Source: Tropicimonas sediminicola
GTDB taxonomy: Bacteria; Pseudomonadota; Alphaproteobacteria; Rhodobacterales; Rhodobacteraceae
Assembly: GCF_900188335.1 (NCBI RefSeq)
Contig: NZ_FZOY01000003.1
Coordinates: 186,001 to 250,000 of the forward strand
Direction of reading: 5' to 3'
DNA length: 64,000 bases
Part shown: one piece after another, positions 18,845 through 28,500 of the stretch
How the letters are laid out: the number at the start of each line of letters is the position of its first letter
Numbering within the stretch: position 1 is the stretch's first letter
Position numbers and translations under genes: made by a program
Notes under the pieces: generated by a model
Databases searched by the model: none
What the model was told of the DNA's origin: nothing
The model's input: only the letters and a program-made list of their open reading frames with translations

Positions 18845-20262
18845 CCGATCCCCAGATTGCCCTGATGATGCTGGGGCTGTTCATCCTGTTCGTCTTCCTC
18901 GGCTTCCCGATTGCCTTCACGCTCATGGCGATGGGCATCGGTTTTGGCTATTACGCCTATTACGACGAACGCCGCATGTGGCGCGACTACGACCGCCTCG
19001 AAGAAGGCGTGGCGACGGCCTGGGACCAATGGTCGACATGGATCGAAGGGTTTCTGAACAACCGGATCTTCGACCTGTTCGTGAACCAGACGTTCACGGT
19101 GATGTCGAACGAGGTACTGACAGCGGTGCCGCTCTTCCTCTTCATGGGCTACATCGTGGAACGGGCGAACATCGTCGACCGGCTGTTCACGACCCTCAAC
19201 ATCGCGTCCAAAAATATCCCGGGCTCGATGGGCGTTGCCGCGCTGATCACCTGCGCGCTGTTCGCGACCGCGACCGGTATCGTCGGCGCCGTGGTGACCC
19301 TGATGGGCCTCCTCGCGCTGCCTGCCATGCTCAAGGCGCGCTACAATCCATCCTTTGCGAGCGGCATCATCTGTGCCGGCGGCACGCTGGGCATCCTCAT
19401 CCCGCCGTCGATCATGCTGATCGTCTACGCGGCGGCCTCGAACGTCTCGATCGTGCGGCTCTATGCGGGGGCGCTGTTGCCGGGCCTGACCCTTGTCGGT
19501 CTTTACCTCGTCTACGTCGTCGGGCGGTCGATCCTTCAGCCGTCGTCGGCCCCGCGCCCGCGGGACGACGAGGTGCCGGACATGCCGATGGGCCGTCTCA
19601 TCCTGATGATCCTGACGTCCTTCGTGCCGCTGGCGTTCCTGATCCTCGCGGTTCTGGGCTCGATCCTCTTCGGCCTCGCAACGCCGACCGAGGCCGCTTC
19701 GATCGGTGCGCTTGGCGGGATCTTCCTTGCCTTCGTCTATCGGGCGATGTCGTGGCAGCGACTGCGCGAGAGCGTCTACCTGACCGTGCGCACAACCGCG
19801 ATGGTGTGTTGGCTGTTCGTGGGGTCCTACACGTTCTCGGCGGTGTTCTCCTATCTCGGCGGCGAGCACCTGATCTCCGAGTTCGTGCAGGGGCTCAACC
19901 TGACGCCGGTGCAGTTCCTGATCCTCGCGCAGCTGATCATCTTCCTGCTCGGATGGCCGCTCGAATGGTCGGAGATCATCATCATCTTCGTGCCGATCTT
20001 CCTGCCGCTGCTGACCTTCTTCGACATCGACCCGCTGTTCTTCGGGATCCTTGTCGCGCTGAACCTTCAGACCAGCTTCCTGACACCACCAATGGCGATG
20101 TCAGCCTACTATCTGAAGGGGATCGCTCCACCCGAGGTCCGGCTGACGCAGATCTTTGCCGGGGTGATGCCGTTCCTCTTCTGCGTGATCGTTTCGATGG
20201 TTCTGATGTACCTGTTCCCGCAGATCGTCTTCTATCTCCCGGAGTTGTTCTATGGCAGCTGA
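18841..20262 (+). CDS. TRAP transporter large permease (DctM)
   Basis: A 473-residue DctM with about 12 to 14 hydrophobic segments. The signature GTLGILIPPSIMLIVYAAASNVS and the paired block near the C-terminus (LNLQTSFLTPPMAMSAYYLKG) mark the two symmetrical halves carrying substrate and Na+. An inserted loop at about residues 40-80 (YYDERRMWRDYDRLEEG) is characteristic of the larger subgroup that goes with TakP-type receptors. Its stop overlaps the amidase start by 11 bp, tying the transporter and enzyme into one transcription unit. Confidence 0.95.
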   Translation: MTDPQIALMMLGLFILFVFLGFPIAFTLMAMGIGFGYYAYYDERRMWRDYDRLEEGVATAWDQWSTWIEGFLNNRIFDLFVNQTFTVMSNEVLTAVPLFLFMGYIVERANIVDRLFTTLNIASKNIPGSMGVAALITCALFATATGIVGAVVTLMGLLALPAMLKARYNPSFASGIICAGGTLGILIPPSIMLIVYAAASNVSIVRLYAGALLPGLTLVGLYLVYVVGRSILQPSSAPRPRDDEVPDMPMGRLILMILTSFVPLAFLILAVLGSILFGLATPTEAASIGALGGIFLAFVYRAMSWQRLRESVYLTVRTTAMVCWLFVGSYTFSAVFSYLGGEHLISEFVQGLNLTPVQFLILAQLIIFLLGWPLEWSEIIIIFVPIFLPLLTFFDIDPLFFGILVALNLQTSFLTPPMAMSAYYLKGIAPPEVRLTQIFAGVMPFLFCVIVSMVLMYLFPQIVFYLPELFYGS

Positions 20263-21613
20263 CAAAGCGGGCTCGGAACTGGTCGCGCTGCCGGCGGTGG
20301 AACTGCGCGACCGTCTGGCCTCGGGGGCGCTGACGTCCGAGAGGCTGGTGGCCGCCTGCCTCGAACGGATCGAGCGGCGGGAACCGGAGGTGCAGGCATG
20401 GGCGTGGCTCGACGGGGATCATGCGATTGCGCAAGCCCGGAGGCTCGACGCATGGCGCGCCTCCGGGCAGCCGGTCGGGCCTCTGCATGGTATGCCCGTC
20501 GGCCTGAAGGACATCATCGACACCGCGGGAATGCCGACGGAGAACGGCTGCGCGCTCGACAAGGGGCGCGTGCCGACGCGCGACGCATTCGTCGTTGAAA
20601 GGCTCAAACAGGCAGGCGCGGTCATCCTCGGAAAGACCGTCACAACCGAGCTTGCGTTCATGCATCCCGGCAAGACGCGAAACCCGCACAATCCGGGCCA
20701 TACGCCGGGCGGGTCTTCATCGGGCTCCGCGGCGGCGGTGGCCGATGCGATGGTGCCCCTGGCCGTCGGCACACAAACCGGCGGCTCGGTGATACGGCCC
20801 GCCTCGTTCTGCGGCGTCACGGGGTTCAAGCCGACCTTCGGCGCGATACCGAGGCGCGGGGTGCTGATGCAATCGTCCACGCTCGACACACTCGGTGTCT
20901 TTGCAAGCGATGCGGCAGGAGCGTCGATGCTGGCCGAAGCGCTCTTCGGTCACGACGCCACGGATCCGGCGACGCAGCTCAGGCCGCATCCGCGCCTGCT
21001 CGATCTCGCCCGGTCCAAGCCGCCCTTGCCGCCGGTCTTCGCCTTCGTCCGGCCCCCGGGGTGGGACGACGCCCATCCCGACCTTCACGCGGCGTTCGAG
21101 GAATTGCTGGAGGCGCTCGGCGAGCAGGCATTCGAGGTGCCCTTGCCGACCATCTTCGACGAGGTCGCCGAGGTGCGCGCGCGCATCAACTTCGCCGAGA
21201 TGGCGCGCTGCTACCATCGCTACAAGCGAGACGGCACCGACCTGCTCGGGCCGGAGACGAGAGACGCCCTGCAAAAGGGAGACGGGATTCTCGCCCGCGA
21301 CTACATCGCCGCGCTGGACTGGCGGGAGGTGCTGAACGCGGGGCTCGAGAAGATCTTCGAGCGGTGCGACGCGATCCTCTGTCCGGCTGCCCCCGGTCCT
21401 GCGCCGGAGGGCCTCGGCTCCACCGGCGACTCGATCTTCAACGGTCTCTGGACACTTTGCGGCACACCGGCTGTGACGGTGCCGATCCTGACCGCGCAGA
21501 ACGGGCTGCCCATAGGCGTGCAGTTGGTCGGCGGCCTCGGGAGCGACGGTCGCCTGCTTCGCACCGCGCACTGGCTGGAATGCTGGGCCGATGGCCCTCA
21601 CACGGACGCATGA
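20252..21613 (+). CDS. Amidase-signature family hydrolase
   Basis: A 453-residue amidase. The Ser-cisSer-Lys catalytic set is present: Lys86 in VGLKDIID, Ser155 in GGSSSGS and the nucleophile Ser179 in GTQTGGSVIRPA; the Lys-to-nucleophile spacing of 93 equals that of malonamidase E2. It should hydrolyse an amide or carbamate to acid plus ammonia or amine. As it is translationally linked to the TRAP permease, the substrate is probably the transported compound or its derivative. The predicted location is the cytoplasm; no signal peptide is visible. Confidence 0.93.
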   Translation: MAADKAGSELVALPAVELRDRLASGALTSERLVAACLERIERREPEVQAWAWLDGDHAIAQARRLDAWRASGQPVGPLHGMPVGLKDIIDTAGMPTENGCALDKGRVPTRDAFVVERLKQAGAVILGKTVTTELAFMHPGKTRNPHNPGHTPGGSSSGSAAAVADAMVPLAVGTQTGGSVIRPASFCGVTGFKPTFGAIPRRGVLMQSSTLDTLGVFASDAAGASMLAEALFGHDATDPATQLRPHPRLLDLARSKPPLPPVFAFVRPPGWDDAHPDLHAAFEELLEALGEQAFEVPLPTIFDEVAEVRARINFAEMARCYHRYKRDGTDLLGPETRDALQKGDGILARDYIAALDWREVLNAGLEKIFERCDAILCPAAPGPAPEGLGSTGDSIFNGLWTLCGTPAVTVPILTAQNGLPIGVQLVGGLGSDGRLLRTAHWLECWADGPHTDA

Positions 21614-21621
21614 AAGGAACC

Positions 21622-21786
21622 ATGATGAACAGGCTTGCCGCATTGATCGCCTTCCTAGTCCTCGCGGGTTTTCTCGTCATTCTCGCAATCGAGGTGCCGA
21701 GCTTGGACCTGATCCTCGTGATCGTCCTCACCTTGGGGCTGGCGGCCTACGATTTCTTCGGCTCCACTCGCAAGCCGAGGCAGTGA
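21622..21786 (+). CDS. Small hydrophobic protein, 54 aa
   Basis: A 54-residue protein (53 if the second ATG at 21625 is used; AAAGGA at 21613-21618 fits that one slightly better). Almost the whole chain is two transmembrane helices, about 5-24 and 28-44, followed by the polar tail YDFFGSTRKPRQ. It sits between the amidase and dehydrogenase genes with gaps of 8 and 4 bp, so it is part of the operon. No family was recognised. It may assist the TRAP transporter or the membrane in a way not visible from sequence. Confidence 0.7.
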   Translation: MMNRLAALIAFLVLAGFLVILAIEVPSLDLILVIVLTLGLAAYDFFGSTRKPRQ

Positions 21787-21790
21787 GCGC

Positions 21791-22750
21791 ATGACAAGAC
21801 CGGTCATCTGGATCCCGCGCCGCCTGTCGGACGCAACGCTCGAACGGGCACGCCGCGATTACGACGTGATCGACAATCCTGCCGACACGCCGGGCACGGC
21901 GGACGAGATCGTCGCCATGAGCGCGCGGGTCGACGGCATGATCCCCTGCCATTCCGAGCACTTCAGCGCCGAGGTCGTCGAGCGGCTCGACCCGCGGCTC
22001 AGGATCGTCGCCAACCACTCGGTCGGTGTCGATCACTGCGATCTGCCGGCCCTGAAAGCGCGCGGGATCGCGGTGACGAACACACCCGGCGTCCTGTCCG
22101 ACGCGACCGCGGAGCTTGCCTTCATGCTCCTTCTGGCAGCCGCGCGTCACGCGGTCGAAGGTGACACACTCGTCCGCAGCGGGGCGTGGCAGGACTGGTC
22201 GCCCGCGCTCCTTGTCGGACGGCAGCTGACCGGAGCGCGGCTCGGCATCGTTGGCATGGGCGGTATCGGCCAGGCGCTCGCGCGCAAGGCCCGCGGATTC
22301 GACATGGAGATCCACTACCATAACCGGCGCCGTCTTCCCTCGGAGCAGGAATCCGGAGCGGTGTTCCATGAGCGTCTCGAAGACCTGCTGGCGGTGTCCG
22401 ATTTCCTCTCGCTCAATTGCCCCGCGAGCCCGCAGACGACCGGCCTGATGAACGCCGAACGGATCGCCGCGATGCCGAAGGGCAGCATTCTCGTCAACGC
22501 TGCACGAGGCGCGCTCGTGGACGAGCCCGCACTGCTTGCGGCAATCGAAAGCGGTCATCTCGCGGCCGCCGGGCTCGATTGCTTCGTCGATGAGCCGGGG
22601 GGCAACCCCGCGTTCGCCGCGCACAAGAACATCGTGATGATGCCCCATGTCGGGAGCGCGACGGTCGAAACGCGCAACGCCATGGGCTTTCTTGCCCTCG
22701 ACAATCTCGACGCGTTCTTCCGCGGGGAAACGCCGCCAAACCTGCTCTGA
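21791..22750 (+). CDS. D-2-hydroxyacid dehydrogenase (glyoxylate/hydroxypyruvate reductase-like)
   Basis: A 319-residue NAD(P)-dependent dehydrogenase. The Rossmann motif is LGIVGMGGIGQALARKA. Catalytic signatures are the Arg in NAARGALVD, the Glu in CFVDEPGGNP and the His in MMPHVGSAT. It follows the family template (VANHSVGVDHCDLPAL ahead of the cofactor domain). The physiological direction and acid are unknown; GyaR/GhrB-like reductases act on glyoxylate or hydroxypyruvate. As the last gene of the TRAP/amidase operon it probably acts on the acid liberated or imported by the preceding proteins. Confidence 0.93.
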   Translation: MTRPVIWIPRRLSDATLERARRDYDVIDNPADTPGTADEIVAMSARVDGMIPCHSEHFSAEVVERLDPRLRIVANHSVGVDHCDLPALKARGIAVTNTPGVLSDATAELAFMLLLAAARHAVEGDTLVRSGAWQDWSPALLVGRQLTGARLGIVGMGGIGQALARKARGFDMEIHYHNRRRLPSEQESGAVFHERLEDLLAVSDFLSLNCPASPQTTGLMNAERIAAMPKGSILVNAARGALVDEPALLAAIESGHLAAAGLDCFVDEPGGNPAFAAHKNIVMMPHVGSATVETRNAMGFLALDNLDAFFRGETPPNLL

Positions 22751-22754
22751 CGCC

Positions 22755-22809
22755 CCGCCTGCTCTCTCACGCGGGAGAGCGGGCGGCGCGCATTCCGGAA
22801 ACGCGCCGC
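22755..22809 (+). terminator. Terminator hairpins after the TRAP operon
   Basis: Two overlapping hairpins. The first pairs GCTCTC 22761-22766 with GAGAGC 22775-22780 and is extended by the flanking CCCGCC and GGGCGG. The second pairs GCGGCGCG 22783-22790 with CGCGCCGC 22802-22809. There is no long T-run. Confidence 0.6.
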
Positions 22810-23076
22810 CTCCAGCAAGGATTTCTGCTCTTGGGCCCGTTCACCCGGTTCCCGGGCTGCGTATGAGATCTGGCGTCGCCTCCACGCCCGACACGCCCTC
22901 CGCAACCTCCACGATCGGCAAGCCTCGGCCGCTCCGAAGCACCCGGCGCGCGGCAGCGTAGACTGGTGGTTCGTCAAGGCCGTATAGTCGGCACTTGGGG
23001 GCGTTGCGGGCAAGTGCCTGCGGCTCAAGTGACTTATGAATGCGATTTCTTGCGGAGTGGGGCATTGGTTCTTGCG
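22810..23076. promoter_or_regulatory. Upstream region of the RTX-SGNH gene
   Basis: About 267 bp with no recognised gene. The frame of the RTX gene stays open across part of it, from an alternative ATG at 22966, but that extension lacks RTX or signal features. It should hold the promoter; I cannot place it confidently. Confidence 0.4.
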
Positions 23077-25503
23077 ATGAGTGAGTCAGGAAGCGGATTT
23101 GATCCTGGTGTTTGGTGGCCCGGACTGGAGGCGTTCCTCCGGGCGTCTTTCGGAACTGCCACGTCGATAGACCTGTCCGGTGGCGCGGATGGCCTGCCGT
23201 GGACGGGCAACAACCTGTTGGGGAGCTCTCTGGCAGGGGGGGGGCACGGCGATATCCGGGCGACATGGCATGGAGGAGCCTTTGGCGCGTGGGATGTCGC
23301 TCAACCGCGCCACATCCGTCGCGCTGAGGATGACGGCATCGGAACGGCCGTTTCGATCAGCTCCGCCTCCACGGAGCCGGTCGCGAGCGGCGAGAGAGTG
23401 TCGGCCTCCTTTGCGCAGGTGGCCTCGGCCGAAGGGGCGTTCAACCGGATCGTCGGAACCAGCGGCGCGGAGACGCTCAAGGGCACGTCCCGCCGGGACG
23501 AGATCAGCGGCTTCGGCGGTGATGACACCTTGTACGGGTTCCGGCTTGGCGATGTGTTGCATGGCGGGGCCGGCAATGACGAACTGGTCGGCGGCAACGG
23601 CGCGGACGTCCTGAAAGGCGGGGCAGGGTACGACGTTCTGAAGGGCGGCAAAGGCAGCGATACCCTCGAGGGCGGCTCCTGGCGCGACATGCTCCATGGC
23701 GGCAGCCTGGACGACACGCTCCGCGGCGGCAACGGCAATGACGTGCTGAAGGGCGGCAGCGGTGACGACCACCTGTTCGGCGGCAACAAGAACGACGTCC
23801 TCGACGGCGGCAAGGGCCGGGACAGGTTGACCGGCGGGTCCGGCGCCGATCGCTTCATGATCGACGTGGCCGCCTCGGATGTCGATCGGGTGAAGGATTT
23901 CTCGCGCGCCGAAGGGGACGTGTTCTACCTTGGAGAGGTCCTTCCGGCGGGCATCGAGGCGGAGGCCCTGTCATCCCACGTCCGCTTCGCGACGAGCGGA
24001 GACAACGCGCTGCTGCAGTTCCGCGAGACGGGGGAGAGCGGGTCCTTTCGGAGCGTGGCATGGGTCAAGAACGGCGCCGGGCTCGACGCGGCCGACCTGC
24101 TGGACCGGGGACAGATCGTCCTGATCAGCCCGGAGCTTCCCAACGAGAAACCCGAGCCGCAGGATGACAGGGGCTTCACCGCGGTCGTAGGCACCGAGCT
24201 GGAGATCCCGGTCGCGACGCTCCTGGCCAACGACAGCGATCCCGACGGCGATACGCTCTCGGTGACGGCGGTGAGCGGCGCGCGGCTGGAAGGCTCCAAT
24301 GTGATCTTTTCCCCGTCGAGCGCCGGCACCAAGACCTTCACCTACACCGTCGCCGATCCCGATGGAGCGACGGCCAGCGCCACGGTCCATGTCACGGTAG
24401 AGGATCCCCCACCCGCGCCTGCGCTGTCCTTTGCCGGGAACGACCGGGCCGCGGTCGTGGACCTGCAGGCCGACACCTGGGCCGAGGTCGCGCGAATTCT
24501 CCTGCTGGGGGATTCCATCACCGACGGCTACGGCATAGACGGCGGCTACAGGCCGTACCTATGGGAAACCCTGACACAGCAGAGCAACGTCTGGGTGGAT
24601 TTCGTCGGCGAATATGACAACAACCCGGGCGACGATTTCCACGATCCCGACCACCAGGGCTTGAGCGGCATCAAGGCCTCGACCGTGCTGGGAGACATCG
24701 ACCGGATCGCCCAGGCCTCGCCCTCGGACATCGCCCTGATCATGCTCGGAACCAACGACGTACTGCGCGAGGCCGACGCAGGCGACGATGTGCCGGGGGA
24801 GTTGTTGCAGATACTTCAACGGCTCCACGCGGCCAATTCCGATGGTCTGTTCCTGGTTGCCGAGATCCTTCCGATCTCCGACTCGACCAAATGGGGCACG
24901 GTCAATTACCGGGCGACCGAGATCAACGACGCGCTGCCGGGGATCATCTCCCAGGCGCGGGCGCAAGGGATCGATGCCCGCCTCGTCGACACTTCGGCGA
25001 TCACGCTGTCCGACATGTATGACGGCGTTCACCCGTCTTCGAGCGGGCACCAGAAGCTCGCCGCGATCTGGGCCAACGCGATCTCGGCCCGCGCGACAGC
25101 CAGCGCCGGCACCTTGCAGGCCGACCCGAACGCGGTCGCCGCTGACGTGATCGATGTCGTAGGCTCCGATCACGGCGACCGGCTGCTCGGCGACGGGGGA
25201 AGCAACGAGTTCAAGGGGGCGGGCGGAAACGACTGGCTCGAGGGCAGGGCGGGCAATGACGACCTTTGGGGCGGCTCGGGGATCGACCAGTTCGTCTTTG
25301 ACGACACCGATGGCGATGACAGGATCATGGACTATGCCTCCGGCAGCGACCTCATCTACCTGCGCCCCGGTTCGACCTCCAGCTACTCGGTTTCCAACCA
25401 GAACGGCGACGCGGTGATATCCTTCGGCAGCACGAGGGTCACGGTCGAGAACACCCTGTCCAGCCAGCTCTCGATCGAGCTGATCGACCCCTTCGTCGCC
25501 TAG
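23077..25503 (+). CDS. RTX protein with embedded SGNH/GDSL hydrolase domain
   Basis: An 808-residue protein from the ATG at 23077 (an in-frame ATG at 22966 would add 37 residues). Domain order: an unassigned N-terminus (1-140); calcium-binding nonapeptide repeats GGxGxDxLx (about 145-258); a linker; a cadherin-like/Ig-like module (about 356-445, with LLANDSDPDGDTLSV and TYTVADPDGA); an SGNH hydrolase (about 470-680) with block I LLGDSITDG (Ser480), block III GTNDVL (Asn560) and block V DGVH (Asp649, His652); then a short RTX block (about 700-738) and the C-terminus. There is no Sec signal, fitting type I secretion. It should be an extracellular esterase, lipase or deacetylase; the substrate is unknown. 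Confidence 0.88.
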   Translation: MSESGSGFDPGVWWPGLEAFLRASFGTATSIDLSGGADGLPWTGNNLLGSSLAGGGHGDIRATWHGGAFGAWDVAQPRHIRRAEDDGIGTAVSISSASTEPVASGERVSASFAQVASAEGAFNRIVGTSGAETLKGTSRRDEISGFGGDDTLYGFRLGDVLHGGAGNDELVGGNGADVLKGGAGYDVLKGGKGSDTLEGGSWRDMLHGGSLDDTLRGGNGNDVLKGGSGDDHLFGGNKNDVLDGGKGRDRLTGGSGADRFMIDVAASDVDRVKDFSRAEGDVFYLGEVLPAGIEAEALSSHVRFATSGDNALLQFRETGESGSFRSVAWVKNGAGLDAADLLDRGQIVLISPELPNEKPEPQDDRGFTAVVGTELEIPVATLLANDSDPDGDTLSVTAVSGARLEGSNVIFSPSSAGTKTFTYTVADPDGATASATVHVTVEDPPPAPALSFAGNDRAAVVDLQADTWAEVARILLLGDSITDGYGIDGGYRPYLWETLTQQSNVWVDFVGEYDNNPGDDFHDPDHQGLSGIKASTVLGDIDRIAQASPSDIALIMLGTNDVLREADAGDDVPGELLQILQRLHAANSDGLFLVAEILPISDSTKWGTVNYRATEINDALPGIISQARAQGIDARLVDTSAITLSDMYDGVHPSSSGHQKLAAIWANAISARATASAGTLQADPNAVAADVIDVVGSDHGDRLLGDGGSNEFKGAGGNDWLEGRAGNDDLWGGSGIDQFVFDDTDGDDRIMDYASGSDLIYLRPGSTSSYSVSNQNGDAVISFGSTRVTVENTLSSQLSIELIDPFVA

Positions 25504-25512
25504 CCCCGGAGG

Positions 25513-28500
25513 TCAGAAAAGGAAGTCCTGCCGGTCGAGGTCTCCAAGGTCGGTCGCAAGCAGCACGATCTGGGTGTTCGCGCCGTCGTCGATCACCACC
25601 CGGTCGCCCACCTGCTTCATGTGGTTCGCCTTGAGGTCCTTGAAATCCTTGATCCGGGTCACGGCGGACAGGTCGATTTCCTCCCGGTCGTTGCGGGCCT
25701 CGAAATCCGCGATCCGGTCCCGGCCGTGGTTGTTGGCAAAAACGAAATCGTCCGCGCCCCGGCCGCCGGTCAGCAGGTCGTTGCCGGAGCCGCCGTTGAG
25801 CACGTCGGCCGACTGGCCGCCGTCGATCTCGTCGGCTCCGTTGCCGCCCTGAAGCCGGTCCGCGCCCTTGTTGCCGAAGAGCCGGTCGTTTCCGCCGCCG
25901 CCCTTGACGGTGTCGTTGCCGTCATTGCCGCTCAACGCGTCTGCGCCGTCGCCGCCGCGCAGCAGGTCCTTGCCCACGCCGCCCTTGAGCGTGTCGGCGC
26001 CGATCCCGCCGTCGAGAGTATCTTCGCCGCCGTCGCCGAGGATGGTGTCGGCCCCGCCGCCGCCGGACAGGGTGTCGTTTCCGGCCCCGCCCTTGATCCG
26101 GTCGCCGCCGGCCGCGCCGTCGATCCGGTCCTTCCCGGCATCGCCGAAAAGCGCGTCGCCGCCGCCGCCGCCGAGCAGCCTGTCGTTGCCGAGCCCGCCG
26201 CGCAGTTCGTCCTTGCCGCCGAAGCCTTCCAGGATGTCCCGGCCGCCCCTGCCGGCGAAACTGTTGCCGGAGCCGTCGCCGCTGATCCGGTCGTTGCTGT
26301 TGCCACCGACGACGCGCTCGAAGTCCGTGAACGTGCCGCGCGAGGCGAGGCCGACCGTCTGCAGCTCGATCCGGAAGTCGTCGAAGGCTTCGTCGTCCTC
26401 GTCGGGCAGCACCCGGGTCGTGTCGTCGGTGCTGTTCGAGTAGTTGGGGTCGGTCTCCAGTACCTGCTGCGGGGTCATCGCCACGCCGCCGAAGATCCGC
26501 GCCTCCGTGCCGTCGCTCTCCGCCACGCCGTCGCCGTCGCGATCCAGCACCACCCAGACCGGCGTGCGGCTGTCGAACGTCGCCTGGTAGGAGCCGGCGG
26601 CGAAATCGACGGAGAGTTCGCCATCGACGGTGCCGAAATCGAGCGTGTCGAATCCGTCGCTGCCAAAGAGTGTCTTGGTGCCGAGGCCGACGGTCACGGT
26701 GTCGTCGCCCTTGCCGCCCCAGGCGCGGTCGTCGCCGCTGCCGGTCACCAGCACGTCGTCGCCGTCCGCCCCGAAGAGACGGTCGTCGCCGTCATCGCCT
26801 GAGAGCAGGTTGTCGCGCTTGTTGCCCTGCAGCATGTCGTCGCCGCCGGAGCCCGCGACATTCTCGATCGAGACCAGCGTGTCGGAGCCGAAGGCCCCGG
26901 TCGCGGTGCCGGCAAAGAGGTCCACCGTGACGCCCGAGAAGCTGTCGGCAATGAGCGCCCCGTCGAGCCCGCCCGGCCTGACCCAGGCGTAGGAGGCGGT
27001 ATCGCTGCCGCCGCCGCCCTTGAGCAGGTCGTTTCCGGCCCCGCCGTGCAGCAGGTCGTCGCCTTTCCCGCCCTCGAGCGTGTCGTTGGATGCGCCGCCG
27101 AATAGCTTGTCCCGGCCGCCCGCGCCGCGCATCAGGTCGCTGCCGCCACGGCCGATCAACTGCTCGTCGGCCACGCTGCCATTCAGGACGTCGTTGTAGT
27201 CGGTGGCGATCAGTGTCTCGAAATTCTCCAGCGTCATTCCGACCTGTTCGGAGATCAGGCCGCTCACTCCCTTGAACGAGGCGACGGTGCCGGCCGCCAG
27301 GTCGACCTCGATCCGCGACTGGTAACTGACGTCGAAGGAGATCGTGTCGAAGCCCTGTCCGCCATTGGCATGACCGAAGAAGCGCTCGATCCGGACCGTG
27401 TCGACCCCGTTGCCCATGAGCGCCGCGCTGTCGCGGTCGGTCTCGTCGTAGCGGGCGTAGTCGTCGCCCGCGCCGCCGCGGAAGATCCCGCTGCCGCCGC
27501 TGTAGAAATTGCCGATGTCGTTGCCCGAACCCGCGGTCACGTCGGCAAAGCCGTTCTCGCCGTCGAACCGGTCGTCGCCGCCGCGCAGGTTGAACAGCGC
27601 GGTCGTGGTGCCGCCGGGCTCGTAGATCGCATGGTCCGCGTAATCGCCGAGGCTGATCTCCTCCACCTGCCTGGGCTTGATGGAAAAGAACACGTCGCGG
27701 GCGTTGCGCAGGTCCTCGCCCTCGACGGAGGTCTTGTGCGCCCGGAGCGTCAGCGCGATCGCGCTCTCCACGCGGTAGAACCACCGGGCGTCGCCCACGT
27801 CGTCGAGCCGGAGCGTGTCGTAGCCGCCGCCGCCCTCGATCTGCAGCGCGCTCGCGCCGCCATCCACGGCCTCGGCAAGGATCAGGTCGTCGCCATCGCC
27901 GCCGTACAGGTACTCGCTGCCGCCGCTGTAGATCGTGTCGTTGCCGCCGGCGCCATGCAGCATCCGGGCCGCAGCATCGCCGTGCAGGATGTCGTCCTGG
28001 TCGGAGCCCATGAAGCCCTCGACATCCTCGGTGCGGTCCACGGCAAGCCGGTTGCCCTTGGTGTCGTAACGGACGATCCGGCCGCTGCCGGCCCAGATCT
28101 CTACCGGCCCGCTCGCCGGGATGTCCTGCATGTAGTTCTTCAGCGTCTGCAGGATCGACGGATCGTCGCTCTGGTCGCTGACGTCGAACTTGATGGTGTT
28201 GGAACTGCTCGTGTAGGACACGACGTCGTAGCCGTCGCCGCCCTTGTAGATGTCGCGCACGCCCTGCTTGGCCCGGCTGCCCGAGATCATCACGTCCACA
28301 CCGCCGGCGCCGGCGGAAATGATGTCCGACCCGGGGCCGCCGACGATGTAGTCGTCCTCGCCACCCGCCTCGATCCTGTCGTTCCCGCCCATGCCGGCGA
28401 TCACGTCGATGCCGTCGCCTGTGTGGATCACGTTGTCGGCCTTGGTGCCGCGGATCTTGTGATCCTGGTTGGGCGAGGCCACCACGTTCTCGATCGAGCT

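Noticed and set aside
22966-23076. An extended N-terminus for the RTX-SGNH protein starting at 22966
   Set aside because: The added residues contain no signal or conserved feature and are Arg/Gly-rich like non-coding sequence.
25740-26310. Periodic repeats that might be a tandem DNA repeat or CRISPR-like array
   Set aside because: The period of 27 bp corresponds to the nonapeptide RTX repeat inside a coding frame; there are no spacers.
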